DNA of 64,000 bases, from the NCBI GenBank assembly GCA_027886185.1, contig WOAB01000056.1, forward strand, positions 13,826,001-13,890,000, in the 5' to 3' direction. Position numbers and translations under genes: made by a program. Source of the stretch: Rheum nobile (lineage: Eukaryota; Streptophyta; Magnoliopsida; Caryophyllales; Polygonaceae). Shown in pieces: positions 1-12,320 of the stretch. Each line of letters starts with the position of its first letter. The first letter of the stretch is position 1. The notes beneath the pieces were generated by a model that saw nothing but the letters and a program-made list of their open reading frames with translations, did not search any database and was not told the origin of the DNA.

Positions 1-245
1 TGACGCTCGTCCATCGCCGCTTGGTAGGCCGTGGCTTGGTCGACCAAGGGCTCGGTGGCGGGAAGCGGTGCGCTATGCGATGGACCAATGTGTTCCTGCG
101 CAGCCGGGAGTGGGTTGGAGCGGGTCTCCAACGAGTCAAACTTCGCAGACAACTGCGTGACTGTAGAAGCCAACTGTTGTAGCATCGCCTGCATATCGAC
201 ATGGGAACCATTTGCAGTGACCTGTTCATCATCGGAACTTGTCAT
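1..245 (-). pseudogene. LTR retrotransposon gag, N-terminal part (runs off window)
   Basis: The minus strand is open from an ATG at 245 to the window edge (81 codons). It begins MTSSDDEQVTANGSHVDMQA and continues with a Gln/Leu-rich coiled-coil-like stretch (LQQLASTVTQLSAKFDSLE), which is typical of the N-terminus of plant LTR-retrotransposon Gag. An initiator-tRNA primer-binding site and an LTR-like end lie upstream on the same strand (1588-2301), so this is the start of the element's polyprotein. Gypsy versus copia cannot be decided because pol lies outside the window. No frameshift is seen in this part. Confidence 0.6.
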
Positions 246-1587
246 GATCACCACTTAGACGAACACAGAAAGACGTTAAGGTTAGGAAAACCAAAAAAAA
301 CTCTCAAGTGTTTGCACTCGGTGATTGTACAACCTGCGAAGTTAGGCTCGTAAATGACAAGTTCTCTATGTGCTCAAGATACGCAGCAAATCAAGGTCAA
401 GCAGAGATGTAGTAGACAAGACAAGTAGATGTACGACGAAAAAATGACTCAAACAAAAGCGAGACTAGAGAACGACTCAACAAGGAAAGCGACACAACTA
501 TAGTCACAAGAATGAAATGCAACTAAAGATGGGGCTATATATGTGTTTGGAACTCAAGAAATGCGAATTGCAAGTCAGAAAGACGTATCTTTGTCGACTC
601 GGAATGAAGCCAATTAGAGCCGAGAGTGACCCGAGGGAACGGAAGGGAGAAGGGGTTCGGGCAAGAGGGGGTAGTGCTCGACTGAGGGCAACCCGGGGTG
701 GGACCCGGTCGGGTTGGGGTCGGGTGGGGTGGACTGAGAGCAACCCGGGGTGGGACCCGGTCGGGTTGGGGTCGGGTGGGGTGGACTGAGAGCAACTCGG
801 GGTGGGACCCGGTCGGGTTGGGGTCGGGTGGGGACAGGCCGGGTGAGGCTCGACTGAGCGGAACCCGGGTAGGACCCGGTCGGGTGGTGGCGACTGAGCG
901 CAACCCGGGGTGGGACCCGGTCGGGTTGGGGCCGAGTCGGTGGCAGGTACGTGAGGGCTGGGTTAACTGAGGCTCACCCGGTCGGGTTGTGGCCGGGTAC
1001 TGTTGCGGCGACAAAGAGGTCCGAAAAAAAAATCTGAAACGGAACCCTAATTTATTTATTTTTTTGAAAAATTCTCAAAAATCCCAGATGCCTTTTCCTC
1101 TTCTTTTTTTTGAATTTCGATAATGCTTTTTTTTTTATATATATATATTTTTTGGATATAATTTTCTTTTAGGCAACTTGTTTTTTCCTGGGATATTACA
1201 CCATAAAGATAAAATAAAATTTCTAGAAAATCAAGCAAGTATCTTGAAGATTACCAAAATTGAACAACCGGATCTCTGGCGCGCACGAACCTGGACGCCG
1301 TCGTGTCTTGCTCGCCAAGCTAGGGTTCGAACAACAATGGTGGAAGGGGGGGGGGTCGAATTTTTTTGTTGATTTTTGGATGGTTTTGGTATGTTTTTTT
1401 GTGGATCCTCGTAGTCACAATCAACCGCAACGAACTCCTTTCCAAGACAAACAAGAGCAAACAATCAGTCAGACTAACAATTCACTAATGTGACTCAAAC
1501 AAAGAAATTCAATTGACGATTGAAAACAGGAAGATCCAATTTTTGATGATGAATCTGGAATCGTCAAAGGCGATCCGAAGCCGCAAA
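246..1587 (-). other. Retrotransposon 5' leader between LTR and gag
   Basis: This untranslated leader of the element at 1-2301 is read on the minus strand. It holds a GC-rich minisatellite (660-985), then an A/T-rich homopolymer stretch (about 1025-1160) and a short run of Gs near 1345. No conserved coding sequence is seen. The open frames over the minisatellite exist because the repeat lacks stop codons. Confidence 0.5.
660..985. repeat. GC-rich minisatellite in retrotransposon leader
   Basis: A unit containing gggacccggtcgggttgggg recurs with starts near 689, 741 and 793 (52-bp period). Diverged copies of other spacing start near 861 and 901. Copies differ by a few substitutions and length changes. 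Confidence 0.85.
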
Positions 1588-1600
1588 GCTCTTGATACCA
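1588..1600 (-). other. Primer-binding site (initiator Met tRNA type)
   Basis: On the minus strand the sequence reads TGGTATCAAGAGC, close to the usual plant TGGTATCAGAGC primer-binding site. It lies two bases inside an LTR-like end. Confidence 0.6.
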
Positions 1601-1602
1601 AT

Positions 1603-2301
1603 TGATACGGGGTTAGCCGTGTAGAAGATGGATCTAGGCAACGGATCTCAAAACAAAAGAAAACACAAGATTAGAACAATAGCGGAAGTGAAACTAATGA
1701 ATAGGATAATAGATAGAACCAATAGAAACGACGAGAAAACCCGCTTGCTTGATAGCAAGGAACCTTGTCGAACGATCTACCAACCCGATCTCTACAACGC
1801 CACACAACCAAGAATCGCTGACGAACTTGGAGCACGGAGAGGATTGCTTATGATGTACGAAATTACCAACTCCAGAGGGACTTGACAAAGACGAAAACAA
1901 CTAAGCATGAAAGAACAATCGATTGAGACTCTCACGGGGAGCCGAGTTTTCAAAGCAAAAACCAAGCTCTGTTTTTGTGTTTTAACAATGTGAGAAATCT
2001 GCCTAATGAAGAAGACAAGGGAGCCTTAAATACCCATAGAGGGCCGGCCCTAGCTTCCCAAAAAACGTCTAAAGCTAATTTTCTATTATCCGGAAATAGA
2101 AGGCTTAAAACAATTAAATAATAATCCTAAAATAACCAATGCAGAAATTAATAAGATTATTAAACATAGGTAACGTTGACCAATAAAGTCAACGTCTTGA
2201 CTTTGGACTTGTCCTCTTCGTCATGTGATACATCATGTGCCATAAACGTCTCCAACTCTTGACGTAGTTCCTTCAATCTTGACCTAGTAATCGGTCCATC
2301 A
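1603..2301 (-). repeat. Probable 5' LTR of the element at 1-1600
   Basis: On the plus strand this interval starts tgatacgg, next to the primer-binding site. A proposed far end is ccatca at 2301, giving TGAT...ATCA termini. On the minus strand a TATA-like element (tatttaagg, about 2030) lies within it. Only one copy is in the window, so the outer boundary is inferred. Confidence 0.45.
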
Positions 2302-3913
2302 AAGGTTGGCACTAATGGCGGGGATGATTCCTCATCACTCTCTCTATATGAAGACCTCCTGGAGCAAACTAGAGAACGTTCAAAAATTAAGATCCAGAAG
2401 CTTTCTCATTCTCCCATCTCAAACCCCCTAATTTCATGAGGTATGGAAAACCTATACCTTGGAGGTTTGGGGAATCATTCTCATTCAAGAAAAAACACAA
2501 TCAAACATAAGGTATATGTTTTTATTCCTCAAACCCATACCTCATTCCCTATACTTTCCAAACAAATGCCCCTTGAATGATTTGATCTTATACCTAGACA
2601 TGATAACTTTAGTGGCCACTTCTTGAGCTAGTTAGGCCATACAACACTCTTCACTAGGGAACAAGTAATTGATTGTTGTTACGTATGCGGAATGTGCGCG
2701 AAAACAAACAACCAATCACAAATTGAGTTGTCCACAAACAACGATTGGACCAAAAGGGCGACTAAGAGTATATACTAGGGAGTATCAACAATACATGAAT
2801 GTCAATCGATAAGATATAAAATAACGAGCATCAGAACAACACGATTTACATGGAAAACCCCCAAAACTAGGGGGGACACGTGTAAACAATTATAGTTTTT
2901 CAAGTATTGTTCCCACAAGAACTATGTAGTATCAATTGTAACTATTACTGGTACGTTAAGCTATAAAAAGAGAAAGTTTTGAGTTTAGCTAATAACTAAG
3001 GAAGAAACAAAGAATGCAAAAGATTATTGTAAGTCAATGGATGAAAGCTTCTAAGGCCAAAACCCACAACAACGTCTTAGTAAACTCACTAGATATCTAT
3101 TTGAAATTTGTTTGAACTTGTTTGTAAGTAAGCTATCTAAGGTAATCTACTAACTCGTGTAAGATGATAGTAAACGTGCCTAAATTCCAACTAACTCACT
3201 ATCGCGTAGAGTTCATCAAATCTAGACCATTTGGGCACTTAGAATCTAGGGATAAATTAAATTCACATTTGTTATCGTGTTCCGCTAAGTCCAGATAAAC
3301 CTAGGGTTTCTACGATAACTTAGTGTTCCACAAGCATAATTAAGTTGTTGTCGCATAAATAACACTCAAGTTCAATTCCTAGTAGTCTGATAAGAAATAC
3401 CATGTCAGTTTCATACCCTATCTGAATTATCTAATAAGGTTATCTCCTATTGGTCTCAAACCTAATAGAAATCTAATCAACTTACATAATTTGCATTAAG
3501 AACTCTAGGATTGAATCAAACAAAGTTTTAGGTTTCAATTTAGACAGATATAACATTCAAGTCTATCTACATATTGTTGAGATCACCACAACCCTAGAAA
3601 TATGGAATTAGCCAGACATGTTTAGAGAAACAATCAAAGACATCATATGAACAAAAGAAATCATTCAACTAGATTAGAGGTAGAAAGTATTTGATCAGAT
3701 CCAACAAAACACCCTTCAATTTGTCTGAAATCTTCAAAAAACACTCTAGGATTAGAACGATGAAAGATAAAATAGTCTAAAAATTCACCCTAAATAAGTA
3801 TTTAAACAGTTTAGGAATAACCATGGACTGAATCCCATTAATCTGAAAAAATCCGTGGTGCACAAACCGAGGCATCGATCTGCTAATAAAATTGTTAAAT
3901 TCAGTATCTCACG
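2302..3913. other. Intergenic repeat-rich sequence without a recognisable gene
   Basis: AT-rich sequence with no long open frame. Positions 2440-2575 contain paired motifs around ggtatgg and catacct that look like the edge of a degenerate inverted-repeat element, but I found no clean termini or TSD. Around 2840-2880 there is a phrase resembling one common in plant LTRs (gatttacatgg followed by a C/G-rich run). Nothing else is supportable. Confidence 0.5.
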
Positions 3914-3930
3914 TTTAATCTCTAACTATA
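3914..3930. repeat. LINE target-site duplication, left copy
   Basis: Reads TTTAATCTCTAACTATA, identical to 11997-12013. It directly abuts the T-run that represents the LINE poly(A) tail. Confidence 0.92.
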
Positions 3931-3983
3931 TTTTTTTTGATACAGTAAAAATTAGACTGGAAAACCACAGAAAGCACGGTTTC

Positions 3984-6900
3984 TCAATCTATAGCATCCT
4001 TGTGGATGAGAACTAGAAGCTCTAAATTTGTTTGGATGTCTTCCAAGGAACTCCGCTGACTCAGATTTGTGATGTAGTTGGCCGCAACGTTGGTTTCTCG
4101 GAAGACATGACAGATCTGCACTGAAGAAAACAATTGTAATAAACAAAGAATATAATAAATTAACATTTCAATATCCCAAGGACAGTGCCAGATCTTATTC
4201 AGGACGTTTACTATTATAAGGTTGTCGCACTCTAGTTGGATATTAGTAATACCCATTTCATTTGCTTTGATTAAAGCATTTCTAACCGCTATGATTTCAG
4301 TTTTTAGAGGAGTTGATAAATCACATTTTTCACCATATATAAGGAGAAGTTCACCTTTATTATTTCGAAAAATGAAACCATAACTAGAGTCACTATTCGT
4401 TTTTGTAGATCCATCGGTATTAATTTTAATTATATTTTCTGGTGTTTTTTCCCACTTTTTCAAATTTCGTCCTTTTTTTTATGTGTTGTTTTTTGGGGGA
4501 TAGAATCAGTCAAACAGTCTGGATTCCATTTTTTTGTCTTATTCCAATTGTTAATTTGATCGTTGATGTAGTGTGGTACATCTTTTATAGGTTCATTGTC
4601 ATTGTTAGTTCTACCGAAACTTTGTTGGTTTCTAAAAAACCAAATACCCCACCGTGAAACTGCTAGTTCAGTGAATTGCAATATGTCTGTTTTACTCCGG
4701 ATTTCCTCATTCATCTTATCAGTTTTTTTGTTCCAATGTTTAAAGATCTTATGAGTTTAAAAGTTTGATTATTCATTTTTTCTATGGTTTTCAACGAATG
4801 GTTACACTGGAATAAGAGGTGATTAAAATCTTCAGTTGTTGAGTCACATCTAATGCAGCCTTGTGGGATTGCCATACCTTTTTCAGCTAATCTTGATTTG
4901 GTTGGAATTCCATTTCTTAGAATTTCCCAAAGAAATTTTTTAACTTTTGGATAAGTGTCCAGTTTCCAGATCCAGGAATAATCATGTGATGTATATCTTT
5001 TCTTTTTAATGAGCATATTCATATCTGATTTTGTTGAGAACCAACCATTTTTACTGGCTTCCTAATACATTATGTCATGAATATTGTTTATAGGTATTGG
5101 TGTAGATATAATCTGTTTAACTATATGCTTTGGTAAATATTGTTCAATCATTTCTTTGTTCCATTTATTATTTGGAAGCATGAAATCTGCCACTAAGGCA
5201 GTTTTGTTTGGTATATGTTGCATGTCAATAATGTCACAAAGGATTTATCAGTCTAGAATCTAATGGTTCTACCATTTCCCACTTGCCATATAAGTCCAGT
5301 TTTGAAATCATCAATGAGTTTACACATTTTGGGTCATTGCCATGAACAATGTCCTTTCTTTTCATATTGTAAAATATGTTCTATTTTTAGATATTTTTCA
5401 GTAATAACATTGACCAAGAAATTATCCGATTCTGCCAAAATTTTCCATAGTAATTTAAATTGTAAAGATTTGTTCACGTCCTTTGATTTTCTCAATCCCA
5501 ATCCGCCTAGTTCAGGCGGTTTGCAAATTTTATCCCATCCTATCAGGGGTTTGTATGTATGGTCTTTGTTAAAAAAAAAACCTATATTTAGTTTATCAAG
5601 TTCATTATGGGTTTGAGTGGTAACATAAAGCTTTGTATCAGGTAATTTGGTCGTGAAGCAAGATTTGCTTTTATAAGAGTTGTTTTGTCTGCTTGAGAAG
5701 GGGAATTAGCCTTCCACTTTGTTAATTGTTGTTGTGTGCTAGTTAACAGATCAACAAATGTATTAGATTTGACTCTGCCATTAATAATAGGACATCTTAG
5801 ATATTTGTCTAGGGAAGTCATATTTGTAATTGTAAGTGTTCCTTGTATCGCTAGTTTTTTGGTGTTGGTTACTTTCTTTGTAACTTGAAAAGCAGATTTA
5901 TGAAAATTTACTTTCTGGACCGAAATTTTGCAATATTCATCCAGGATATCTTTGATTTCCTTATAATTTTCTTGTTTTGCTTTGGAGAATATCATAATAT
6001 CATCCGCAAAAGTCAAGAAGGGGATTCGAGTTCCAATTCTTGATATTTGGAAACCAATAGGATTCCTCGGTCTATTCACTTCTTTTTGTAATTTTCTTGC
6101 TAAAATTTCATATCCTATAATGAAAAGGAAAGGGGATAGTGGGTCTCCCTGACGGAGACCTCTAGTGGGTCTAAAAATTTTCGTCGGTTTATTATTTACC
6201 AGTATCGAAAAGGAAACTGTCGTGATACACTCTCTGATCCAGTTTATAAATTTTGAATGGAATCCAAATTTCTCCATGATTTTAAGAATGAAATTTCATT
6301 CAATTCTGTCGTATGCTTTTTTCATATCTAATTTGAGTGCTATAAATCCTTCAACTCCTTTTTTCGATTTGAAAGAGTGGAAAATTTTATGAGCTGTTAA
6401 GATATTATCTTGGATGGCTCTGATGGCTATAAATGCACCCTGAAGAGGGTGGATTAATTTTTCCATAGTGTTTTTCAGTCTACTAGTTAGATTTTTTGAA
6501 ATTATTTTATAAATTGTAGAACATAGACTAATTGGTCTATAATGGTTTGTTGAGTTTGGATTGTCACATTTTGGTATTAGAGATATGAATGTATGATTTG
6601 TTTAAGTAACCTTCCTCAAAGAAAAAAGCTTTTCACAACTTGGATTACAGAAGGCCCCACAATATCCCAATATTTTTGATAGAATTCAGCTGTCATGTCA
6701 TCCGATCCTGGCGATTTGTTTGTACCAATATCAAACATTGCCTTCTTGATTTCATCATTAGTGATATTTCTAGTTAATTCTGTGTTATCCTCCATAGAAA
6801 TTTCAGTGTGTATTAATTCCAGATTTTCTTGCAGTAGAGCATCATTCATTTCTTCACTTTTAAATCTTTTGATGAAATCATTTATAATTTCATTTATGAT

Positions 6901-8078
6901 ATTCTCTTCACCAATAATGCTAGTTCCTTTTTGGGTTTTTATTTCTTTAATGATTTTTCTATTTCTTCTGCCACTTGCAATTTTATGAAAGTAGTTGGAA
7001 TTAGTGTCAGTTAGCTTAATATGTTCCACTTTTGCTCTTTGGTTCCATTTTTTTGAAAGGTTAGTAATCTCTCTTTCTTGTCAATAAGTCTTTTTGTTTC
7101 TGGATTTCACTAATATTTGCATTAGTGCAGATATTAATTTGAATCTCAGATAGTTGTTTCTCTATGTCCTTAAGTTGAGTGAAGACATTGCCAAACGTCG
7201 TTTTATTCCAAAGCTTGACATGCTTCTTCAGTAGTTTTGTTTTTGAAACTAGATCATACATCCTTGATCCATGATAAGTTGTTCCCCAAACTTGTTTTAC
7301 AACATTTCTGAAATCCTTTATTGTCATCCAAATTTTTTCGAACTTGAATGGTTGGTTCTTGAATGAATTAGTCGAGGCTAATTCAATATAGGATCTGAAC
7401 TTGTAAAAGCATAATTTTTAGAGCAGATGTCCGGATATCATTGTAAGATTTGGTGGTGAATTAAGACTCTATCCAAATTTTCATATATATTATCTATTTT
7501 AGTTTTGTTTTTCCTCCAAGCAAATGCATTTCCTTGAAACGGAATATCTAATAATTCACATTTATTTTTGAAGTGTTGTCGTCTAGTAAATTTTGATAAC
7601 GGTGGTAAAGAACCACCCAATGTTTCATTTGGGTCTTGTATTTCATTCAAATCACCCATAACAATGCACAGAAATGCATTGTTTTTAATAAAAGTAATTA
7701 TCGTTTCCTAGAATTCATTTTTCTTTGATTCATTTGGGGGAACATAAATTAGAATTAGCAGAATTTTCGTGTTGGTACACAAGTTAGTATACAAGATACT
7801 AATAAATCTTTTTTCAATCTTATCTAATCCTAGTATTTCATTTACTAGTTGATATGTCTTCCACATAACGCAGATACCACCCGAAAATCCAGTGGCCGGG
7901 ACACAGTAGAATTGATCAAATCCAGATTTTTTCCATAATTTTTCACTAGGTACTTTATTTGTTCTTGTTTCGAATAAAGCTAGTAATTGGATCCTTTCAA
8001 TCTTACAAAAGGATTCTAGGTCCTCCCAGATAGTTTTTTTTTACTAATTCCACGACAATTCCAAGTGGAGATCTTCAT
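3984..8078 (-). pseudogene. LINE ORF2: endonuclease-reverse transcriptase-RNase H
   Basis: ORF2 begins at the ATG at 8078 (MKISTWNCRGIS, the usual endonuclease start). In order it shows the endonuclease with an MGDLNE motif (near 7655); the RT linker; an RT region with SPGSDDMTAEFYQ (near 6710), TRGLRQGDPLSPFLF (near 6150) and the catalytic FADD (near 6000); a zf-RVT module with CIRCDSTTEDFNHLLFQC (near 4840); and a C-terminal RNase H starting KINTDGSTK (near 4420) and containing LECDNL. Several frameshifts and stops break it, for example just after the start (an A-run near 8040), near 7400, near 6280 and in the RT-to-zf-RVT part. The protein is therefore not made intact. The order of domains is that of plant L1 elements that carry RNase H. 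Confidence 0.9.
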
Positions 8079-9602
8079 AAAAAGCCATCTGTAATGTTGC
8101 CCCATATCCATTGACAGTCAGGGGTCTTACATGAAGTTTCATTATAGGAGTACTCACAAAGGTAAACAGAAGAAGTATCTCCCTGGTTTATATGGTGCTT
8201 GGTTAATTCTTTTCGTCGAGATGTGTTACTGTTGTACCTTGTTTTACATAGGATATTCAAGAACCTTTGATTCTTTATATGATCCTGTTTGTTATTCGGT
8301 ATTCTATCCTTAAAATTTGTAATTGTAAGGGCAATAGAAGTCTTGCAAACCAGAATGTAGAGCTTCATATCATTTGCAGAATCCACTTGTTTGTAACTAG
8401 TGGCTTTGTACCTACAGATTCAAAATTTTCTAGCCTTGCAAAATATGTCATGTACTGTCGTAAAACTACTAAAAAGTTTGTTTTGCATAACACTTTGAAG
8501 CATAGAAAAGTTTTTTATAAACCAGACACAGACAGAGAGTTGTTGCCAATTATAGTGATGATTGACTGACCAATTTTTTTTCTTAATTATTCTTTTATTA
8601 CAGTTCCTCATGAAGAGAAACAACAAAGATTCGTGGAAGATCAGACTGTTGAGACAATATATCCAGCCGCTTGACACCACCTTCACATCTTCTATGTAGG
8701 TGCAAACTTTGAGTTGTAAGAATCCCATCCATACCTGATAGCATACAAGTATAATTTTTTCCCCCATGTTTCAGCAAGCACTACAAAAGTGTTCCAAAAT
8801 AAGCAAGAAGCGTACTTTTTCATAGGGGTTAACCTCCAAAATAACCTCCAGAACTGTTTGTTGGTGTGGTTTGGAATAATTTTTTTTCTCTTTTCCAAGA
8901 TTACACAGTGAGCTGGTTTATTGACTTGAAAGTCAACTCTAGATTTCCATTTTTGGTTGTTTAAGGTCTCATGATCTTTCTGTGGCATATACTGCCTCTC
9001 ATAGATTAATGGAGCATTATTATACACTAAATCAAGTGTAGGTACAATGGCACTTATCTCATGTAAATATCTTTGGTGTAGCTTCTTATCAGTGATCCTC
9101 CAGGAATTGTAACCTATATCATAGTCAAGAGTCAAATAGCAATGTGAGTAAGCACAGTTTAAATGAAGGCTATCCACATCAATCAATACAGCAAAGCAAA
9201 TCAGTAAAGAATTGAAGTGAAAGCATAAATTCCAGTAAAGTCTATGTATAAAATTTAAATTATCAATTTCCTGCTTAGACATATTTTGGAAAGAATAATA
9301 GTTAGGCTGGAAGGAATTAATAGAAGTACAGTAATGAAACCAAGGGACACACTGTAAATACTTAACCATTTTCCCATTAAAAGAGTCTTGCCAGTAGACA
9401 TCAAAAGAACCAAAAAGCCTTGTTAGGGGCCTTTGGCTATTACAAATAATCCCAAGACAATAAAAACATGTAGTAATCAGGTAGGTTCTATTACAACAAG
9501 GAACAAGATTCCAAAAAGAGATCAAGGGATGCCCTTTTAGCTAGGTTGTCATCTAAAGTTAAAACGGAACCCAAAACATAATTATTGACTTTAAACATAA
9601 AA
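8079..9602 (-). other. LINE middle segment with an unidentified 277-codon frame
   Basis: About 1.5 kb separate ORF1 from ORF2. On the minus strand 9525-8692 is open for 277 codons, rich in Tyr, Phe, Asn and Trp, with segments such as YNNAPLIYERQYMPQKDHE and KKIIPNHTNKQFWRLFWRL. I recognise no domain. 277 codons without a stop in AT-rich DNA is more than expected by chance, so it may be a relic of coding sequence, either captured or part of an insertion into the LINE. No internal TSD or termini were found. Confidence 0.4.
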
Positions 9603-11217
9603 TTATTTTTTCAGTTTTTTGGGGCCCTTCAACCCCGAGGTGGTGGTGTCTTCCTCTTGGGTCAGCTCCTTACGCTTGCTATGCTCAGAGTTGGAGGATT
9701 TTGGTAAAGCTGCATTAACATCTTCACCGAGAGGCATGTTATTGCCATCAGCTGGAGCTGCAGAATTCACAGGGGGTAAGAGAATCCCTAGGCACAACCA
9801 GTTCACTAATCATTTCCTCAGCCTCTTTATGAGGGGCTTCAACACATTCCACAAACTCATCTAACAAATCATCTTGCTCAAGGAAGTCTTCAAGCTTACT
9901 CCCCTTGAGCTTGGAAAGCTCTTCCACAACCAGCACATGAGCTGACCCTTTTGGAGCCCCCAAGCACACCCCAGGTATATCATCATTAGGGTGGGGCAGT
10001 GTAAAAGGAGGAGTGAGGCTCGGTGGGAGTTAATTGTTCATAGAACTCTCCTCAGAGGAGATCACACTAGCATTTGGAGCAATAACAATAGGAACAAAAG
10101 AGTTTTCCTTAATAGCAGTAGTTTGATCAACTACAGAATCAGGGGCAATAGAAACCTTACCAGAATTGATTTCCTCACCCATAGAAGTAGGGGCATCATG
10201 ATACACCACAATGAAGCCAAATTTTGTGATAGAGGAATTGTTGGTAGCAGAAGGACTTTTTCTCTTATGTGAGACCTCCTTCCACTGGTTCTGCTCAGTA
10301 CCGACATCTTCCTTCTCTTTCTCAGCAGGAGAGCTCACATGGAGCCTTTGAAAGTTGAGTTGGATGGACTGGGGTCTGGCATTTCTCATGGGGCACCTAT
10401 CAAAGTTATGCTCAGGTGCCCCACAGTTACCACACCCATTGGGGACTCTTCAAACCAAATGTTAAACACTTTGGAATTGCCTTCCTCATCAGGGATCACA
10501 ATAGTTTTGAACTTATTTATGTCCACATTCACATTAATGCACACTCTAGCATAATTAACTCTCTGTTTTTTTTTTCTGTGAAAGGGTCAAGCTTTACGAG
10601 GGTGCCAAGATTGTTCATCTCAATAATAGTGCTAATAACATCAAAGCTAATATATTCCACTGGAAGATGAGAAATTCTGATCCACATATCCACAGTGGAT
10701 ATGGGTTCAGTGAAAGGGTCAAAATTAGAACACCAAGGTTTTAAGAGCATTAATTTCCCCAAAACATGGTAAGGGCGGCCATTCCAAGCTTTTTTCTGGT
10801 CAATAGGATTAGCAAACCTAAGTTCAAACCAAAGGTTAGGTTTTTCAAGGATTTCAAACGAGCCTTTGATAAAGCGCCAGTCATTTTTAAGCTTAGATCT
10901 CAATTTAGAAAAATCAGCAGGTTCTCCAATAATGTAACCAAGGAGAGAAGTCTCCTTAAGTTTCAAAATGTTTTGTCTAACTCCAGAGAGTTTGGAAAGA
11001 TATAATTCCATATCAATATCATGCTTGGTTGGAGATTGGAGACTGTGAGTCTCATAAGTGTTTTGAGTGACAAAAGCAGTCACATGATGAGGGGTTACCT
11101 CGATGGTTTCCACCACAATTGGTTCATGAATAGTTTTTTCAGCCTCAGCAGAGGAGATATGATTTCCAAGAATAGAACATAGAGCTTCTTTCATGTATTT
11201 CTTCCCTTTACCCATTA
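9603..11217 (-). pseudogene. LINE ORF1: DUF4283-type nucleic-acid-binding protein with CCHC knuckle
   Basis: The likely start is the ATG near 11215 (MGKGKKYMKEALCS). A DUF4283-like domain follows, with LLGYIIGEPADFSKLRSKL, WFELRFANPIDQKKAWNGRP and WIRISHLPVEY. A single zinc knuckle lies at about 10430-10390 (CGNCGAPEHNFDRC, CX2CX4HX4C). The tail is Lys/Glu/Ser-rich and ends GPKKLKK near 9603. Three breaks are visible: an A-run near 10562-10571 (T-run on the plus strand), one just before the knuckle (about 10440), and one near 9780. The open frame also extends upstream of this ATG into the 5' UTR (to about 11809), where no domain is seen. Confidence 0.82.
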
Positions 11218-11996
11218 GATTGGATACGGGAAAAGCCAGTTCAAGCACAAAATCAAGATGAAAAAAACAAACAAGGCACCAGTTCACAAAAGCACAAAAA
11301 TAGATGAGGGGTTTCAGAGGGTAGTAGATAAGATTCAACCAGTCAAGCAAGACTCTTAAATAGACAATATCAGAAATTAACAGCAAGAGATAGAAATGAG
11401 GAGAAAAGGATAGAAAACACCTGTGATTAGAGGATGGAAGATCACCAAATCTGCTCGAACAAATCCGAGAACTGTTCCTGCACGCCCATTCCTCTGCAGA
11501 GATGGGGTTTTGCTTGCTTCCACGACCACCGAACCCGTCTTCCAAACGGCGGAGCAGATCCGTAAAACCCGGGCAAACAAACCCGTCAACAGTGCTTTCA
11601 GTACAGAACACTTTACCAACCCCGAACCAGTCAAGGGATTCTTCACACAAGAGGAAGCTTCGAGTCTCGGACTGAGGGATGTTCAAGAGATGAGGTCGAG
11701 TTGTCGTAATCAGGAGCAAGTGAGCTTCGAAGATGTTGAACAGTGCCAAAAGGACAATCCTCTGCTTGGTTTCCTTCTTAAAAACCGCCTTCTTGACAGA
11801 GAGATCCAAGGAAGCGTGAAAGAGAGTAGAATGTTGTGAATCATTATAACAAGTATGGTTGTTCTAGAGATTGGACTGGTGGTGATTGGTTAGAATCGAG
11901 AAGAGTAGAAGCGGTGGCCGTTTCACTTCTAGGATTTCGATGGATAGAGAACAATATTTCGAAAAAGAGAGCGTATTAGATTTCATGTTTACTTCT

Positions 11997-12013
11997 TTTA
12001 ATCTCTAACTATA
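11997..12013. repeat. LINE target-site duplication, right copy
   Basis: Perfect 17-bp match to 3914-3930. It marks the 5' end of the LINE and argues that the element is not 5'-truncated. Confidence 0.92.
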
Positions 12014-12312
12014 AATTGATTGACAACTTTATATTCTCATTTTAAATAATGCTCTCTTTTCTTAAATAAAAACACGTTTCAAACACTAAACAAATCCTTG
12101 TACAATATTGTATTAGACTCTTTTTTTACATTGTTGTATTTTCTTGCTTGTTTTGTTATTTGTTCTCATATCGATGTGTTCGAATGTCATTTTTTCGGCC
12201 TATCAATTTATCCTATATTGTTATATGGAATAAATCGAATTCTTACCTTATCAAAAAATAAAATAAAATTGTACAATAAAATTACGTGACGACGAAGGAT
12301 TGCTCGACTTGC
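12014..12312. other. Short AT-rich spacer between LINE and hAT element
   Basis: T-rich sequence without open frames or repeats that I can identify. It links the right LINE duplication to the left hAT duplication. Confidence 0.5.
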
Positions 12313-12320
12313 ATAGCAGC

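Larger units (their letters stand above)
3931..11996 (-). mobile_element. L1-type LINE, nearly full length, decayed
   Basis: A non-LTR retrotransposon on the minus strand. Its 5' end is near 11996, and its 3' end is an A-run, seen as eight T at 3931-3938. It contains ORF1 with a CCHC knuckle (about 11215-9603), a 1.5-kb middle segment with a long open frame, and ORF2 (8078-3984) with AP endonuclease, reverse transcriptase, zf-RVT and RNase H domains. The flanks are an identical 17-bp duplication, TTTAATCTCTAACTATA, at 3914-3930 and 11997-12013, so both ends are defined. Frameshifts and stops make it non-autonomous now. The 3' UTR is very short. Confidence 0.92.

Noticed and set aside
535..1014. 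159-codon minus-strand and 90-codon plus-strand frames
   Set aside because: They are open because the GC minisatellite lacks stop codons; the predicted proteins are just its translated repeat.
2440..2575. Possible small inverted-repeat transposon
   Set aside because: The ggtatgg and catacct motifs do not form clean terminal inverted repeats and no duplication is visible.
11423..11839. 138-codon plus-strand frame
   Set aside because: It is antisense to the LINE 5' UTR and ORF1 upstream frame, with no domain.
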